Source: Candidatus Omnitrophota bacterium (lineage in GTDB: Bacteria > Hinthialibacterota > Hinthialibacteria > OLB16). Taken from it: DNA of 35,931 nt. Shown here in pieces: positions 15,534 through 23,567 of the stretch. Position 1 is the first letter of the stretch; each line of letters starts with the position of its first letter. The stretch spans positions 1 through 35,931 of the forward strand of contig JAJDBZ010000381.1 of NCBI GenBank assembly GCA_029261095.1, given 5' to 3'. A program made the position numbers and the translations under genes. The notes under the pieces were generated by a model, which saw only the letters and a program-made list of their open reading frames with translations, was not told the DNA's origin and searched no databases.

Positions 15534-15673
15534 ACGCTAGGAGAAATCTGCTGGGAGAGACACGCTGAACCGAAGCTGCCGTTTACAATGGGGTAGTCGA
15601 CTCTCGAGATTCAGTTTGAGATCGAATTGAACCCACATCATCTATCAGATTTCTCCCTCCGGTCGAAATGACA
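15534..15673 (+). repeat. ~140-bp element with inverted ends, copy 2
   Basis: It carries the same ends as copy 1 (TGTCATTTCGACG... and ...CGGTCGAAATGACA) and a diverged interior about 10 bp shorter. It lies at the same relative position in unit B as copy 1 in unit A, so the two were multiplied together. Confidence 0.7.
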
Positions 15674-15709
15674 CTTAGTGAAGCATCTTGAGAAATCGAA
15701 CGTTTAACC

Positions 15710-15869
15710 CTCAACCCGCACCCCCCGTGGTGCGGGTTTCGTGTGCGTAGCGACGCGGTTTTAACCCGTCGCGGACTTCAATCGGTTGGACATGTTTCCC
15801 AACTCTTTCCAAACTCCATCGGATGGGAATCCGACGCCGCCGAGGAACGAGGCGGGAGCCACGTTCCAG
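15710..15869 (-). repeat. Right arm of the ~160-bp inverted repeat
   Basis: The reverse complement matches 13536-13690 block by block. Palindromes inside include CATCGGAT-GGGA-ATCCGACG (15817-15836) and the GCGACGCGGTTTTAACCCGTCGC region (15750-15772). Confidence 0.75.
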
Positions 15870-15895
15870 GAAATGCCCAGCAACCTCAACCCCCT

Positions 15896-15940
15896 CCCAT
15901 GGTCGAAACCATGGGCTATTCTGAAAAGCCCCGATGGGGC
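15896..15940. repeat. Two adjacent palindromes at the end of the repeat island
   Basis: CCCATGGT-CGAA-ACCATGGG (15896-15915) is a perfect 8-bp stem with a tetraloop. GCCCC-GAT-GGGGC (15928-15940) follows. They close the ~860-bp gene-free stretch 15134-15994; nothing else in this stretch looks like a gene. Confidence 0.55.
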
Positions 15941-15954
15941 TAAAAGCAAGCCGC

Positions 15955-15983
15955 TCTACAATGTTTCTTGAAACCTGGATACT
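15955..15983 (+). promoter_or_regulatory. Weak candidate promoter of the glycan cluster
   Basis: TCTACA (15955-15960), 17 bp and GATACT (15978-15983) each match four of six consensus bases. The ATG at 15995 is 11 bases from the -10, so the leader would be very short, and no ribosome-binding site is seen. Confidence 0.3.
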
Positions 15984-15994
15984 CTTCTCTTGGT

Positions 15995-18091
15995 ATGAAT
16001 CACGAGACCCAAAGTTCGGAATGCGATTGTTGGGAACGCTCGCGGAAATTTCTTGTCGGCGTTTTGCTGACTGGGATTCTCCTGCTCGCGGCCTGCCTGC
16101 GTCTTCAGGATCTCGGAAAGAACTCCCTTTGGGGGGATGAGATCAACATGATGCAGGTCAGTTCCGAATCGAACCTGGCCGAGGTTTGGAAAGCGGTCCG
16201 ACGCCCGCACTCCGTCGGGTATCCCGCCTTTCTCCACTACTGGCAAAGGGTCGATCGAGCCGAGTCGATGGTGAGACTCCCCTCCGCCATCGCGGGGGTC
16301 CTCGCGGTCGGGTTGCTTTACTGGATTGGGAGCCTGGTTTGGAACCGTGGGCTCGGACTCTCCGCCGCCTTTCTTCTGGCCATCGCCCCGGGGGCCATTC
16401 GGTTTTCACGCGAGGTCGCTCCCTATGGCATTCAAAACGCGGTCATCCTTGGCATCTTTCTGGTCTGGCTCTATGCCCTGAAAAGAAACCGTTGGTTGGA
16501 TTGGGTCCTATTCTCAGTTCTCGCAGCATGGAGCCATTACCTCCACCCTTTGGCCTCTCCCACACCGATCGGTCTCATGCTCCTGGCCCCTCTGATTTGG
16601 TTTTCCGGAATACCCAACCGCGGTTCATCCTATTCGGTTCAAAAGAAATCGTTCTGCTTATCGAGATGGGGAGGATCGCTCCTCCTTTATGCAGTCCTCA
16701 TCTTTCCACAGGCCTATGACAACTTTCGCGGGAGCCGCCAGTATGTCGAGAGCGCGAAGGAAACCCTCTCCTTCGGCAATTACTTTGAGGAAATCTTTCG
16801 CTTGTTCGGCGACTTCAATCCGGAAACCGTTTGGGCGGCGAGAGTCATCCTTCCGCTGTTAGTTCTGGGCATACCCATCCTCTTCCTCCGTTCCTGGGTC
16901 TTGGCGCTGGCTGTTCTCGGTTGGGCCTCCGGGACTCTGGCCATCTGGTTCGCCTTTTGGTGGGTGCAATCGCATTTTTTCGATTACCACTATCTGACCT
17001 CCCACCTCCCTGCTCTGCTTCTATTCGCGGGAGCAGGCATCGTTTGGGTCGCTTCCCTTCCAGGTCGTCTCTTTCGTGAGGGCGCGAAAGGTCGTTGGAT
17101 TGTTGGCGGCTTGATCGGTTCCCTGATCCTTGGGGGAATCCTCTGGGCCAGCCTTCCCTCGCTCCGTTACGAAGCCAACCGCAAGTGGCCGAACTACCGT
17201 GAAGCGGGAGAGTTCCTGACCTACCGCCTGCGCCCACAAGACCGGTACTATGTCCAGCCCGATCATTTTCTCTCGCTCAAACTCAAATACTACGCCGAAC
17301 AGGTCATCGATCAGGAAGTCGGGTTCGATATCTTTTTCGACAGGGAGAAACAAAAACAGCTCGCCGAAGAGGAGGGCATCCTCTACATCGCTTCCGGAAA
17401 ACCGCTGGGGGCGAAACGCGACTATCAGCGAAAATACCTTCATGGGGTCAATCTTCAGTGGAACCCGGAGGCCCAGAAGGAGCCCGGGTTTTATCAGAAA
17501 GTCTACCAACAACTCCTTCCCCTCGATCTTTACAAATACGGATTGATCCTGGAGGCCGAGGGGGATTTATCCAGTGCGCTCGCAGCTCATATCCAGGCCG
17601 CCTCCGATTCGCCAACAGACTACCGCCCCTTAAAGAAGAAGGCGGAAGTTCTTTATAAGCTGGGGCGACCCGAGGAATCCATCGCCGCGTTTGAGGAATC
17701 GCTTCCTCATGCACCCGAGGAAGAACGCTGGTGGATCTGGGTGGAAATCGGCAAGCGGTATTCGGAAATGAATGATCTCGAAGGGGAGATCGACAGTTAT
17801 CGGAAAGGTTTGGAGGAACCGGATGCCAATGAAGGTTACCTGTGGGAGGTTATCGGCGAAGCCTATTATCAATCCGAAAAATATGAGGAAGCGATCGACC
17901 CCTTCAAGAGCGCGATCGAAGAGGACCCGCACCGCTCGCGGTCGCTGATCCGGCTGGGTGAATTGATGATCGAGAAAGACCCGAACGCGGCGCGCGATTA
18001 TACCGAGAAGGGACGCGCTCTTCTCGGTCGAACCGATTATTATTGGGTCCAAAAAGCCGATGAAATCGAAGCGAAACTCGAGGAACAATAG
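15995..18091 (+). CDS. GT39/ArnT-like glycosyltransferase fused to TPR repeats
   Basis: I start at ATG 15995; an in-frame TTG at 15968 would only add nine residues. The 698-residue protein has about ten to twelve membrane helices in residues ~18-395. The first periplasmic loop carries SLWGDE with D48-E49, the acidic site of dolichyl/undecaprenyl-phosphate-sugar-dependent GT-C transferases, and later R-S-REVAPYG typical of GT39. After a soluble stretch (~400-500), residues ~515-690 hold about five TPR-like helix pairs (YKLGRPEESIAAFEESLPHA, YYQSEKYEEAIDPFKSAI). The enzyme would transfer a lipid-linked sugar onto a lipid or protein on the outer face of the inner membrane, and the TPR part may dock a partner. 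The two downstream GT4 genes support envelope-glycan synthesis. Confidence 0.85.
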   Translation: MNHETQSSECDCWERSRKFLVGVLLTGILLLAACLRLQDLGKNSLWGDEINMMQVSSESNLAEVWKAVRRPHSVGYPAFLHYWQRVDRAESMVRLPSAIAGVLAVGLLYWIGSLVWNRGLGLSAAFLLAIAPGAIRFSREVAPYGIQNAVILGIFLVWLYALKRNRWLDWVLFSVLAAWSHYLHPLASPTPIGLMLLAPLIWFSGIPNRGSSYSVQKKSFCLSRWGGSLLLYAVLIFPQAYDNFRGSRQYVESAKETLSFGNYFEEIFRLFGDFNPETVWAARVILPLLVLGIPILFLRSWVLALAVLGWASGTLAIWFAFWWVQSHFFDYHYLTSHLPALLLFAGAGIVWVASLPGRLFREGAKGRWIVGGLIGSLILGGILWASLPSLRYEANRKWPNYREAGEFLTYRLRPQDRYYVQPDHFLSLKLKYYAEQVIDQEVGFDIFFDREKQKQLAEEEGILYIASGKPLGAKRDYQRKYLHGVNLQWNPEAQKEPGFYQKVYQQLLPLDLYKYGLILEAEGDLSSALAAHIQAASDSPTDYRPLKKKAEVLYKLGRPEESIAAFEESLPHAPEEERWWIWVEIGKRYSEMNDLEGEIDSYRKGLEEPDANEGYLWEVIGEAYYQSEKYEEAIDPFKSAIEEDPHRSRSLIRLGELMIEKDPNAARDYTEKGRALLGRTDYYWVQKADEIEAKLEEQ

Positions 18092-18093
18092 CG

Positions 18094-19245
18094 ATGGCGG
18101 GAAAGATCCGTTGTGCCCTCCTCTCCGAAATGCTTCAACCCTACCGCATCCCGGTCTTCAATCGCATCGCCGAAGATGACCGTATCGATTTCGAAGTCCT
18201 CCTCCTTTCGGTCCGGGAAGCGAACCGCGAGTGGGAGATCGAGATGGAGAACTGTCGGTTCAAATACCGGACTCTTCCGAGCAGAGATTTTTATATCCGC
18301 TCACTCGATTGGGGACTCCATTTCAATCGAGGCGTCGGCCGGGCATTGGATGAGATTGGCCCGGAGGTGGTGGTCGGCACGGGTTATGTTTCTCCGGCTT
18401 ACCTCGCCGGCCAGAAATGGGCCAAGAGGAACGGAGCGGGGTATGTGCTCTGGAGCGGCAGCACCGCCTCGACCTCCAGGATCGGTAAAGGGCCGCTCAA
18501 GTGGATGAAAAAAAGATTCGTTCGGAATTGCGAGGCCTACCTGAGCTATGGAACCGATGCCACTAAACAGCTGATCGCGCTCGGGGCGGATGCCTCCCGG
18601 GTGGTCACCGGATGCAATACAGTCGATATAGAAACGTTCGAAGAGAGGACGGAGACCGCGCGGAACGCCCCCGAATTCCCCGACTGGCGAAAGGGTTATC
18701 CCAAGCACCTGATCCTTTACATCGGACAGATGATCGAACGGAAGGGAGTCCCCGATCTAATTCGCGCCTTCCAATCGATCAAGGCTCGCGATCTCGGTTT
18801 GGTCCTGGTCGGAGATGGCCCTGAGCGCGAGCGATACCAGCGCGAATTCGAGGGGGTCGACCGAGTTTATTGGGAGGGTTACAAACAGTCTCGGGATTTG
18901 GGACCCTTCTTGGCCGCCGCCGATGTTCTGGTGATGCCCTCGCGTCTGGAGTTGTGGGGGTTGGTGGTCAACGAGGCGATGGCCTCCGGGCTGCCCGTGA
19001 TATCCACTACCTGTTCGGGTTCGACCACGGACCTTGTCGAAGAGGGGGTGACAGGCTATTCCTTCGAGGCAAAGGATGAGATGGCGCTGGCCACCCTGCT
19101 CAAATCGGTCGCCGATCACCCCGATCGTTGGGCGGAGATGGGCGGAAACGCTCGAGAACGTGTTCGAAAATGTGGACCGCGAGAGTATGCGGACTGTTTT
19201 GTGGAATCTGTTATCCTGGCGAAAGAGAATAAGATAAAGGGTTGA
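18094..19245 (+). CDS. Family 4 (GT-B) glycosyltransferase
   Basis: The 383-residue protein begins two bases after the preceding stop. Its N-terminal Rossmann half includes LQPYRIPVFNRI and the VVVGTGYVSPAYLAG segment. The C-terminal half has the nucleotide-sugar site: LYIGQMIERKGVPDLIRAF, LVLVGDGPERE, and the E-x7-E motif ELWGLVVNE (~286-294) followed by AMASGLPVISTTCSG. These are diagnostic for retaining GT4 enzymes, cytoplasmic or membrane-associated. Donor and acceptor cannot be deduced. It is in an operon with the GT39-like gene. Confidence 0.92.
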   Translation: MAGKIRCALLSEMLQPYRIPVFNRIAEDDRIDFEVLLLSVREANREWEIEMENCRFKYRTLPSRDFYIRSLDWGLHFNRGVGRALDEIGPEVVVGTGYVSPAYLAGQKWAKRNGAGYVLWSGSTASTSRIGKGPLKWMKKRFVRNCEAYLSYGTDATKQLIALGADASRVVTGCNTVDIETFEERTETARNAPEFPDWRKGYPKHLILYIGQMIERKGVPDLIRAFQSIKARDLGLVLVGDGPERERYQREFEGVDRVYWEGYKQSRDLGPFLAAADVLVMPSRLELWGLVVNEAMASGLPVISTTCSGSTTDLVEEGVTGYSFEAKDEMALATLLKSVADHPDRWAEMGGNARERVRKCGPREYADCFVESVILAKENKIKG

Positions 19246-19277
19246 ATCCATTCCGGTTACCCTCCCTTTCCAATTGT

Positions 19278-19286
19278 TGCTAGACT
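19278..19286 (+). promoter_or_regulatory. Extended -10 promoter, leaderless
   Basis: TGCTAGACT is a full extended -10 element (TG-n-TAGACT). There is no convincing -35, as is common for extended -10 promoters. The ATG at 19293 is six bases downstream, at the expected transcription start, with no ribosome-binding site. Confidence 0.55.
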
Positions 19287-19292
19287 CGCGAA

Positions 19293-20423
19293 ATGCCCAG
19301 AGTTCTTCACCTCTATAAAGACATCTTTCCCCCTGTCTATGGCGGGATCGAAGTGGTCATGGGAAAACTCGCCTCTCATCAGGTGGAGAAGGGATGGGAT
19401 GTAGCCGTCGCGGTCTCCGGTCCTGTCGACCGTGAATGGTCCGAAAAAACCGGTGTCGAGGTGATCCCGGTCGGAGAATGGACACGGACGTTATCCAATC
19501 CGGTCTCATTCGGTTTTCTCAAAGTTCTGCGACGTGAAGAATACGATGCCCTCCACCTCCATCTCCCCTGCCCGACTGTGGTGCTTTCGACTCTGGCGGC
19601 TGGAAAAAGGAATGTCCCCTGGTTCGCATCCTATCAAAGCGACATTGTCCGTCAGAAACTGACAGGAGCCCTCTATGCTCCCCTGCAGCTCCGATTCCTT
19701 TCCCAATGCGAACGGATCTTCGTCTCCTCCCCTCCACTCCTGGAGACATCGCCAGTCCTCCAAAAGGTTCAGGACCGTTGCCAGGTTGTCCCCCTCGGCA
19801 TCTCGAGCGAACGCCTCTCAAAGGAAGACCAGGACGAGGGAGATCGAATTCGCTCGGAGTATCCGGACCGCCCCATTATCCTCTTTGTGGGTCGCTTCCG
19901 CTGGTACAAAGGGCTCAATGTCCTCCTTCAAGCGATGGACGAAGTCGACGCCACCCTCTTGGTGGTCGGATCCGGAACTTCCACACAGGTCCGAGAGACG
20001 CGGAAAATCGCGGCTGGATTGAAACATCCCGATCGAGTCCAATTTCTCGGGACAGTATCACGCCTCGAACCCATCCTTGCGGCAGGCGACCTGTTTTGTC
20101 TCCCCTCGACTCATCGGGCAGAGGCTTTCGGTTATGTCCTACTAGAGGCCTTTCGGACGGGGCTGCCGGCAGTCACCACTGAGCTCGGAACGGGAACCTC
20201 CTATGTGAACCAGGATGGAGTCACCGGGTATGTGGTCGCACCGCGCGATGCAAAAGCATTAGCCGAAGGATTAAACAACGCCATCACTGATCGAGTTCAC
20301 TTGAGAGATTTGGGAATTGCTGCAAGGAAACGTGTGGAAAAAGAATTCGGACTTGAAAAGATGGTGGGAGATATCCTGGACTCTTACCAGACGAAGACAG
20401 CCATCTTCGAGGACACGCGATGA
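19293..20423 (+). CDS. Family 4 (GT-B) glycosyltransferase
   Basis: The 376-residue protein opens with HLYKDIFPPVYGGIEVV, the glycine-rich loop typical of GT4 N-terminal domains. It has VGRFRWYKGLNVLLQAM and the E-x7-E motif EAFGYVLLE (~277-285) with AFRTGLPAVTTELGTG. It likely transfers a hexose from a nucleotide sugar during O-antigen, capsule or lipid glycosylation; the donor is unknown. It is not a close copy of the preceding GT4. The stop overlaps the next start as ATGA, coupling it to the sensor kinase. Confidence 0.92.
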   Translation: MPRVLHLYKDIFPPVYGGIEVVMGKLASHQVEKGWDVAVAVSGPVDREWSEKTGVEVIPVGEWTRTLSNPVSFGFLKVLRREEYDALHLHLPCPTVVLSTLAAGKRNVPWFASYQSDIVRQKLTGALYAPLQLRFLSQCERIFVSSPPLLETSPVLQKVQDRCQVVPLGISSERLSKEDQDEGDRIRSEYPDRPIILFVGRFRWYKGLNVLLQAMDEVDATLLVVGSGTSTQVRETRKIAAGLKHPDRVQFLGTVSRLEPILAAGDLFCLPSTHRAEAFGYVLLEAFRTGLPAVTTELGTGTSYVNQDGVTGYVVAPRDAKALAEGLNNAITDRVHLRDLGIAARKRVEKEFGLEKMVGDILDSYQTKTAIFEDTR

Positions 20424-22459
20424 CGCCAGCTGAAGAGATCGACTCCGGCAAAGGGTCTGTCAAAACCGGGCGTTGGGGGTTCTACATCCTCACGTTCGCT
20501 CTGGTCTTCGGTTCCCTTCTCATCGAAGTCCTTCTGATGATTCTCCTGAATGAAACCTTTTGGTACAAGAAAAAGGAAATCAACGTCAACTTGGCAGACC
20601 CCATCGCGGAGATCCCAAGATTGGGTGCACCCATGTATTCACCTGAAATTGGGAGAAGAAAGGCAAATCCATCCTCTGTATCGGATGCGGAAATGGAGAT
20701 CCATGTGAGGGTCGCGTATGGCGATGCTTTCTTCCAGGCGATTCAGAGGATGAATAACCCCCTCATTCGGCTGGAAATGCTGAACGAGAAGGGAGAAACG
20801 GTTTTCAGTTGGGAAGCCTCAAACGCACAGAAAAAGAGAGATCACTTGAACACATGGGAAAACAGTCTCTTCAGTCGGGATTTCGAATACCCTGTGAAAA
20901 CCTCCAAAGCCCATGATCTCGTCCTTTACTTTGTGAATTCACCCGATGTCCTCGAGGACACCCGCTTTCTTGCCATGAGGTACCGAACTTATTTTGCAGT
21001 GATTACCGCAATTAATTTCTTTGTGGTCATGCTGGTTTATCGCGGTGGGATGCGTCCGCTCGGGAGGATTGCCGGGGCGCTCTCCCATCCACCGGAGGAG
21101 ACTCCACCCATCATCTTCTCCCCGATTCACGAAGCCGAAAAGGCATACAACACACTGGCCAGGAGTACACGGTTGGTGAGGTCCCATTCCGAGATGACTG
21201 ACCGATGGGAAAGCCTGGATGAAGGTAAAATGCTTTCTTCTCTTGAGGACCGAGAAATATTCTGGACGCCCGCGCTCAGAACAATCCGGTTGGGTATGTC
21301 ATACCGGTCGGTCTTTTGGATACCGGCAGTCGAGTTGGAAAGAGGCAGTTGGGACCCAGTGATCGAGATGGACGAAAGAGAGATCGGACTCTTCAATCAA
21401 GATTCCTTTCTTTCCCTAATGGAGAAGACGGACACACCTAATTTGGTTTGGGAATCTCATCCCGAAGGTAAATTGACACGAAACCCGGGTGGCCAAGGTT
21501 CGAGGCCTTGGTTTCTATCGAAGGTTTTTCAAAAAGAAAAGCTTGCGGGATTTCTTGTGGCGACACCAAGGGGGACCAGGGAGTCCTGTCGTCTCGACCT
21601 CCCCTACTTCCAGAATCTGACGGCGTATCTCAGTCAGATCCTAACCCGATCCCTTGAACGATCTGAGCAACTCGATCGGGAGAGGTTCGAAGTGAGTATC
21701 GATCTCTCCGCCTCCATGGGACACGATCTCACCAACATCCTGGCGACAGGGAAACTCGAATTGGAAACACTGAAGACCGCCTTCAAGCGCGGGATTGTCC
21801 AGGTTCCGGATGAGAAGAGGCCAGCGGTCGAAGCGGCTGTCGAGGGATTGCGGAAAACTACGGTCCTATTGCAAGAGGTGGTCAATGTTTATCGCGCGTT
21901 CAGTTTTACCCGGGAACCTCGGTGGGAGATAATGGAACTTTCTCAGACGATCGGGGAGGTCATGGAACTTTATAGGCACTCGACTTCGCGCCCGGTGACC
22001 TACGAGAACCTCAGCGGTGACGAGAAAGTCGAAGCCTTCGCCGATCCTCGTTTGGTCAAACTTGTTCTGTTTAACCTGTTGGCCAATGCCACCCAGGCGA
22101 TCACTGCGCGCCAAAGGGATTCCAAAGAACCTCAGGGTAAGGTGGAAGTCGATTGTCTCTACAAAGAGGGGCAAGCCGTCTTTCGAGTGATGGACAACGG
22201 GACCGGGTTCCGCGACACCGAGGGGCATCGGCTCGAAGGGGTCGCACTCGATCATATTTTCCATTTCGATTTTTCCACGAAAGGCAAACAGGGGGGACTT
22301 GGCCTAGCCTGGGTGAAGAGCATCATCGAAGAGATTCATCCTGGTCACCTGAAGCCCTCCAATCGGGAAGGTGGATTGGGGGCAAATATGGAGGTGTACC
22401 TCCCCATCCCCACCGATGAGGAGCGAGAGAAGGCGGAAACGAACCGTCCATTCGCATGA
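20420..22459 (+). CDS. Membrane sensor histidine kinase, orphan
   Basis: The 679-residue protein has two membrane helices (~20-44 and ~192-212) enclosing a ~145-residue extracytoplasmic sensor domain. A cytoplasmic region of ~220 residues, GAF-like in the part ~300-420, precedes the kinase. The H-box is SMGHDLTN with H435. The ATP-binding domain has N-box NLLANATQAI (~549-558), G1 DNGTGF (~592-597), F-box FDFSTK and G2 GGLGLAW (~626-632). No response regulator is nearby. The kinase lies between GT4 and waaF with 4-nt overlaps on both sides, so it is made together with glycan enzymes and may report on envelope state. The sensed signal is unknown. Confidence 0.9.
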   Translation: MTPAEEIDSGKGSVKTGRWGFYILTFALVFGSLLIEVLLMILLNETFWYKKKEINVNLADPIAEIPRLGAPMYSPEIGRRKANPSSVSDAEMEIHVRVAYGDAFFQAIQRMNNPLIRLEMLNEKGETVFSWEASNAQKKRDHLNTWENSLFSRDFEYPVKTSKAHDLVLYFVNSPDVLEDTRFLAMRYRTYFAVITAINFFVVMLVYRGGMRPLGRIAGALSHPPEETPPIIFSPIHEAEKAYNTLARSTRLVRSHSEMTDRWESLDEGKMLSSLEDREIFWTPALRTIRLGMSYRSVFWIPAVELERGSWDPVIEMDEREIGLFNQDSFLSLMEKTDTPNLVWESHPEGKLTRNPGGQGSRPWFLSKVFQKEKLAGFLVATPRGTRESCRLDLPYFQNLTAYLSQILTRSLERSEQLDRERFEVSIDLSASMGHDLTNILATGKLELETLKTAFKRGIVQVPDEKRPAVEAAVEGLRKTTVLLQEVVNVYRAFSFTREPRWEIMELSQTIGEVMELYRHSTSRPVTYENLSGDEKVEAFADPRLVKLVLFNLLANATQAITARQRDSKEPQGKVEVDCLYKEGQAVFRVMDNGTGFRDTEGHRLEGVALDHIFHFDFSTKGKQGGLGLAWVKSIIEEIHPGHLKPSNREGGLGANMEVYLPIPTDEEREKAETNRPFA

Positions 22460-23448
22460 AGACTCTTATCCGACTCCCCAATTGGATCGGTGACGCGGTT
22501 ATGGCTACACCGATGATTCGTGCTGTGTCGGGCGATCCCGGAACGGATTCCTGTTCAGTATGGGGACCACCCAAGGTGGCGACTCTGTTCCACCACGACC
22601 CTGGCATCGACTCCGTCATTGAGGCCGACTTGAAAGCCGATCCAAGTCGGAGTGAGGAGATTAGGGGAGCCGCGTTCGAACGGATTTACCTTTTGCCCAA
22701 CTCCTATTCCTCCGCGAGGGAGGCGAAATTTATCGAGATCCCGGAGCGGATCGGTTACCGGACTCAGTGGCGGGGTCCGCTTCTCACCCATCCAGTCAGG
22801 TGTGGCCCTAGAATCCGAACCTTGAGAATGGCGGAGTATTATCTTCACCTTCTCCCCACGGACATCCGTTCGCTCGCGGAGGGATCGGTCCCGAATCTTG
22901 CAGTTTCCGATGAAGAAAAGAGCGCGATAAGGGATCGACTCTCAGCCCTCCTCGAGTCGGGCTCTTCACTGGTGGGAATGGCTCCGGGGGCGGCGTTCGG
23001 TCCAGCCAAGCAATGGTTGATTGAGAATTTCCAAGAGCTCGCTGAGGAATTGGTTAGGGATAAAATATCCGTGGTGGTCCTTGGAGGGCCAAATGAGATC
23101 AATGCAGGAGATCAAATCGTTTGTAATCTCCCCTCGGGTTCGAGTCTCAATCTCGCCGGGAGGACGACGATACGCGAAATGATGGCGATCCTCGTTCATT
23201 GCCAAGCGTTAGTCACTAACGATAGCGGGCCGATGCACATCGCCGACGCTCTAGGGACACCAACCGTGGCCATTTTCGGTTCCACCGATTCTTCTTGGAC
23301 AGGGCCGCGTGGGAAACACCACCAAGTCTTGCAATCCAATGTCGCCTGCAACCCCTGTTTTTTGAGGGAGTGCCCGATTGGGTACGAGTGCATGAAAGGG
23401 ATCACGGTTGAAATGGCGAGGGAGGCGGTTGAGCGGGTGCTGGGTTGA
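22456..23448 (+). CDS. waaF: ADP-heptose:LPS heptosyltransferase (WaaF-like, GT9)
   Basis: WaaF adds the second L-glycero-D-manno-heptose to the LPS inner core on the cytoplasmic face. The 330 residues match family length. Seen are LIRLPNWIGDAVMATPMI at the N-terminus, VGMAPGAAFGPAKQW (ADP-heptose binding), VVLGGPNE, the TNDSGPMHIADALGTP-VAIFGSTD block, and the C-terminal cysteine-rich CNPCFLRECPIGYEC, all typical of GT9 heptosyltransferases II. Related GT9 enzymes using other sugars cannot be excluded. The gene starts in a 4-nt overlap with the kinase and is followed by a strong hairpin terminator. It implies a diderm cell with heptose-containing LPS. Confidence 0.9.
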   Translation: MKTLIRLPNWIGDAVMATPMIRAVSGDPGTDSCSVWGPPKVATLFHHDPGIDSVIEADLKADPSRSEEIRGAAFERIYLLPNSYSSAREAKFIEIPERIGYRTQWRGPLLTHPVRCGPRIRTLRMAEYYLHLLPTDIRSLAEGSVPNLAVSDEEKSAIRDRLSALLESGSSLVGMAPGAAFGPAKQWLIENFQELAEELVRDKISVVVLGGPNEINAGDQIVCNLPSGSSLNLAGRTTIREMMAILVHCQALVTNDSGPMHIADALGTPTVAIFGSTDSSWTGPRGKHHQVLQSNVACNPCFLRECPIGYECMKGITVEMAREAVERVLG

Positions 23449-23468
23449 ATCACGAACGGCTCGAAGGT

Positions 23469-23532
23469 GGCCGAAAGACTCGAAGAGAAGAATACAAAAA
23501 TCTTTGATTTTTGTCCTTCGAGTCTTTCGGCC
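23469..23532. terminator. Long perfect bidirectional hairpin between convergent operons
   Basis: Left arm 23469-23485 (GGCCGAAAGACTCGAAG) pairs perfectly with 23516-23532. Inside it ACAAAAATC (23494-23502) pairs with GATTTTTGT (23506-23514) around a TTT loop, giving a two-tier hairpin. It sits between the stop codons of waaF (23448) and the convergent phosphatase gene (23568). Confidence 0.75.
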
Positions 23533-23567
23533 CCTTTCGCGGTTTTCGTGGTTCGATTGAACGTAAA

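Larger units (their letters stand above)
15417..15750 (+). repeat. Tandem duplication, unit B
   Basis: This is the second copy of unit A, diverged in its non-coding part. It ends in TGGTGCGGGTTTCGTGTGCGTAG and merges into the right arm of the large inverted repeat, whose start (15710) lies inside it. Confidence 0.8.

Noticed and set aside
13485-15994. CRISPR array in the repeat-rich region
   Set aside because: Repeats are not regularly spaced, there are no uniform spacers, and copies are diverged and inverted.
13485-15994. Insertion sequence with transposase
   Set aside because: No transposase-like frame is found in the gene-free parts; only inverted repeats and short palindromes are seen.
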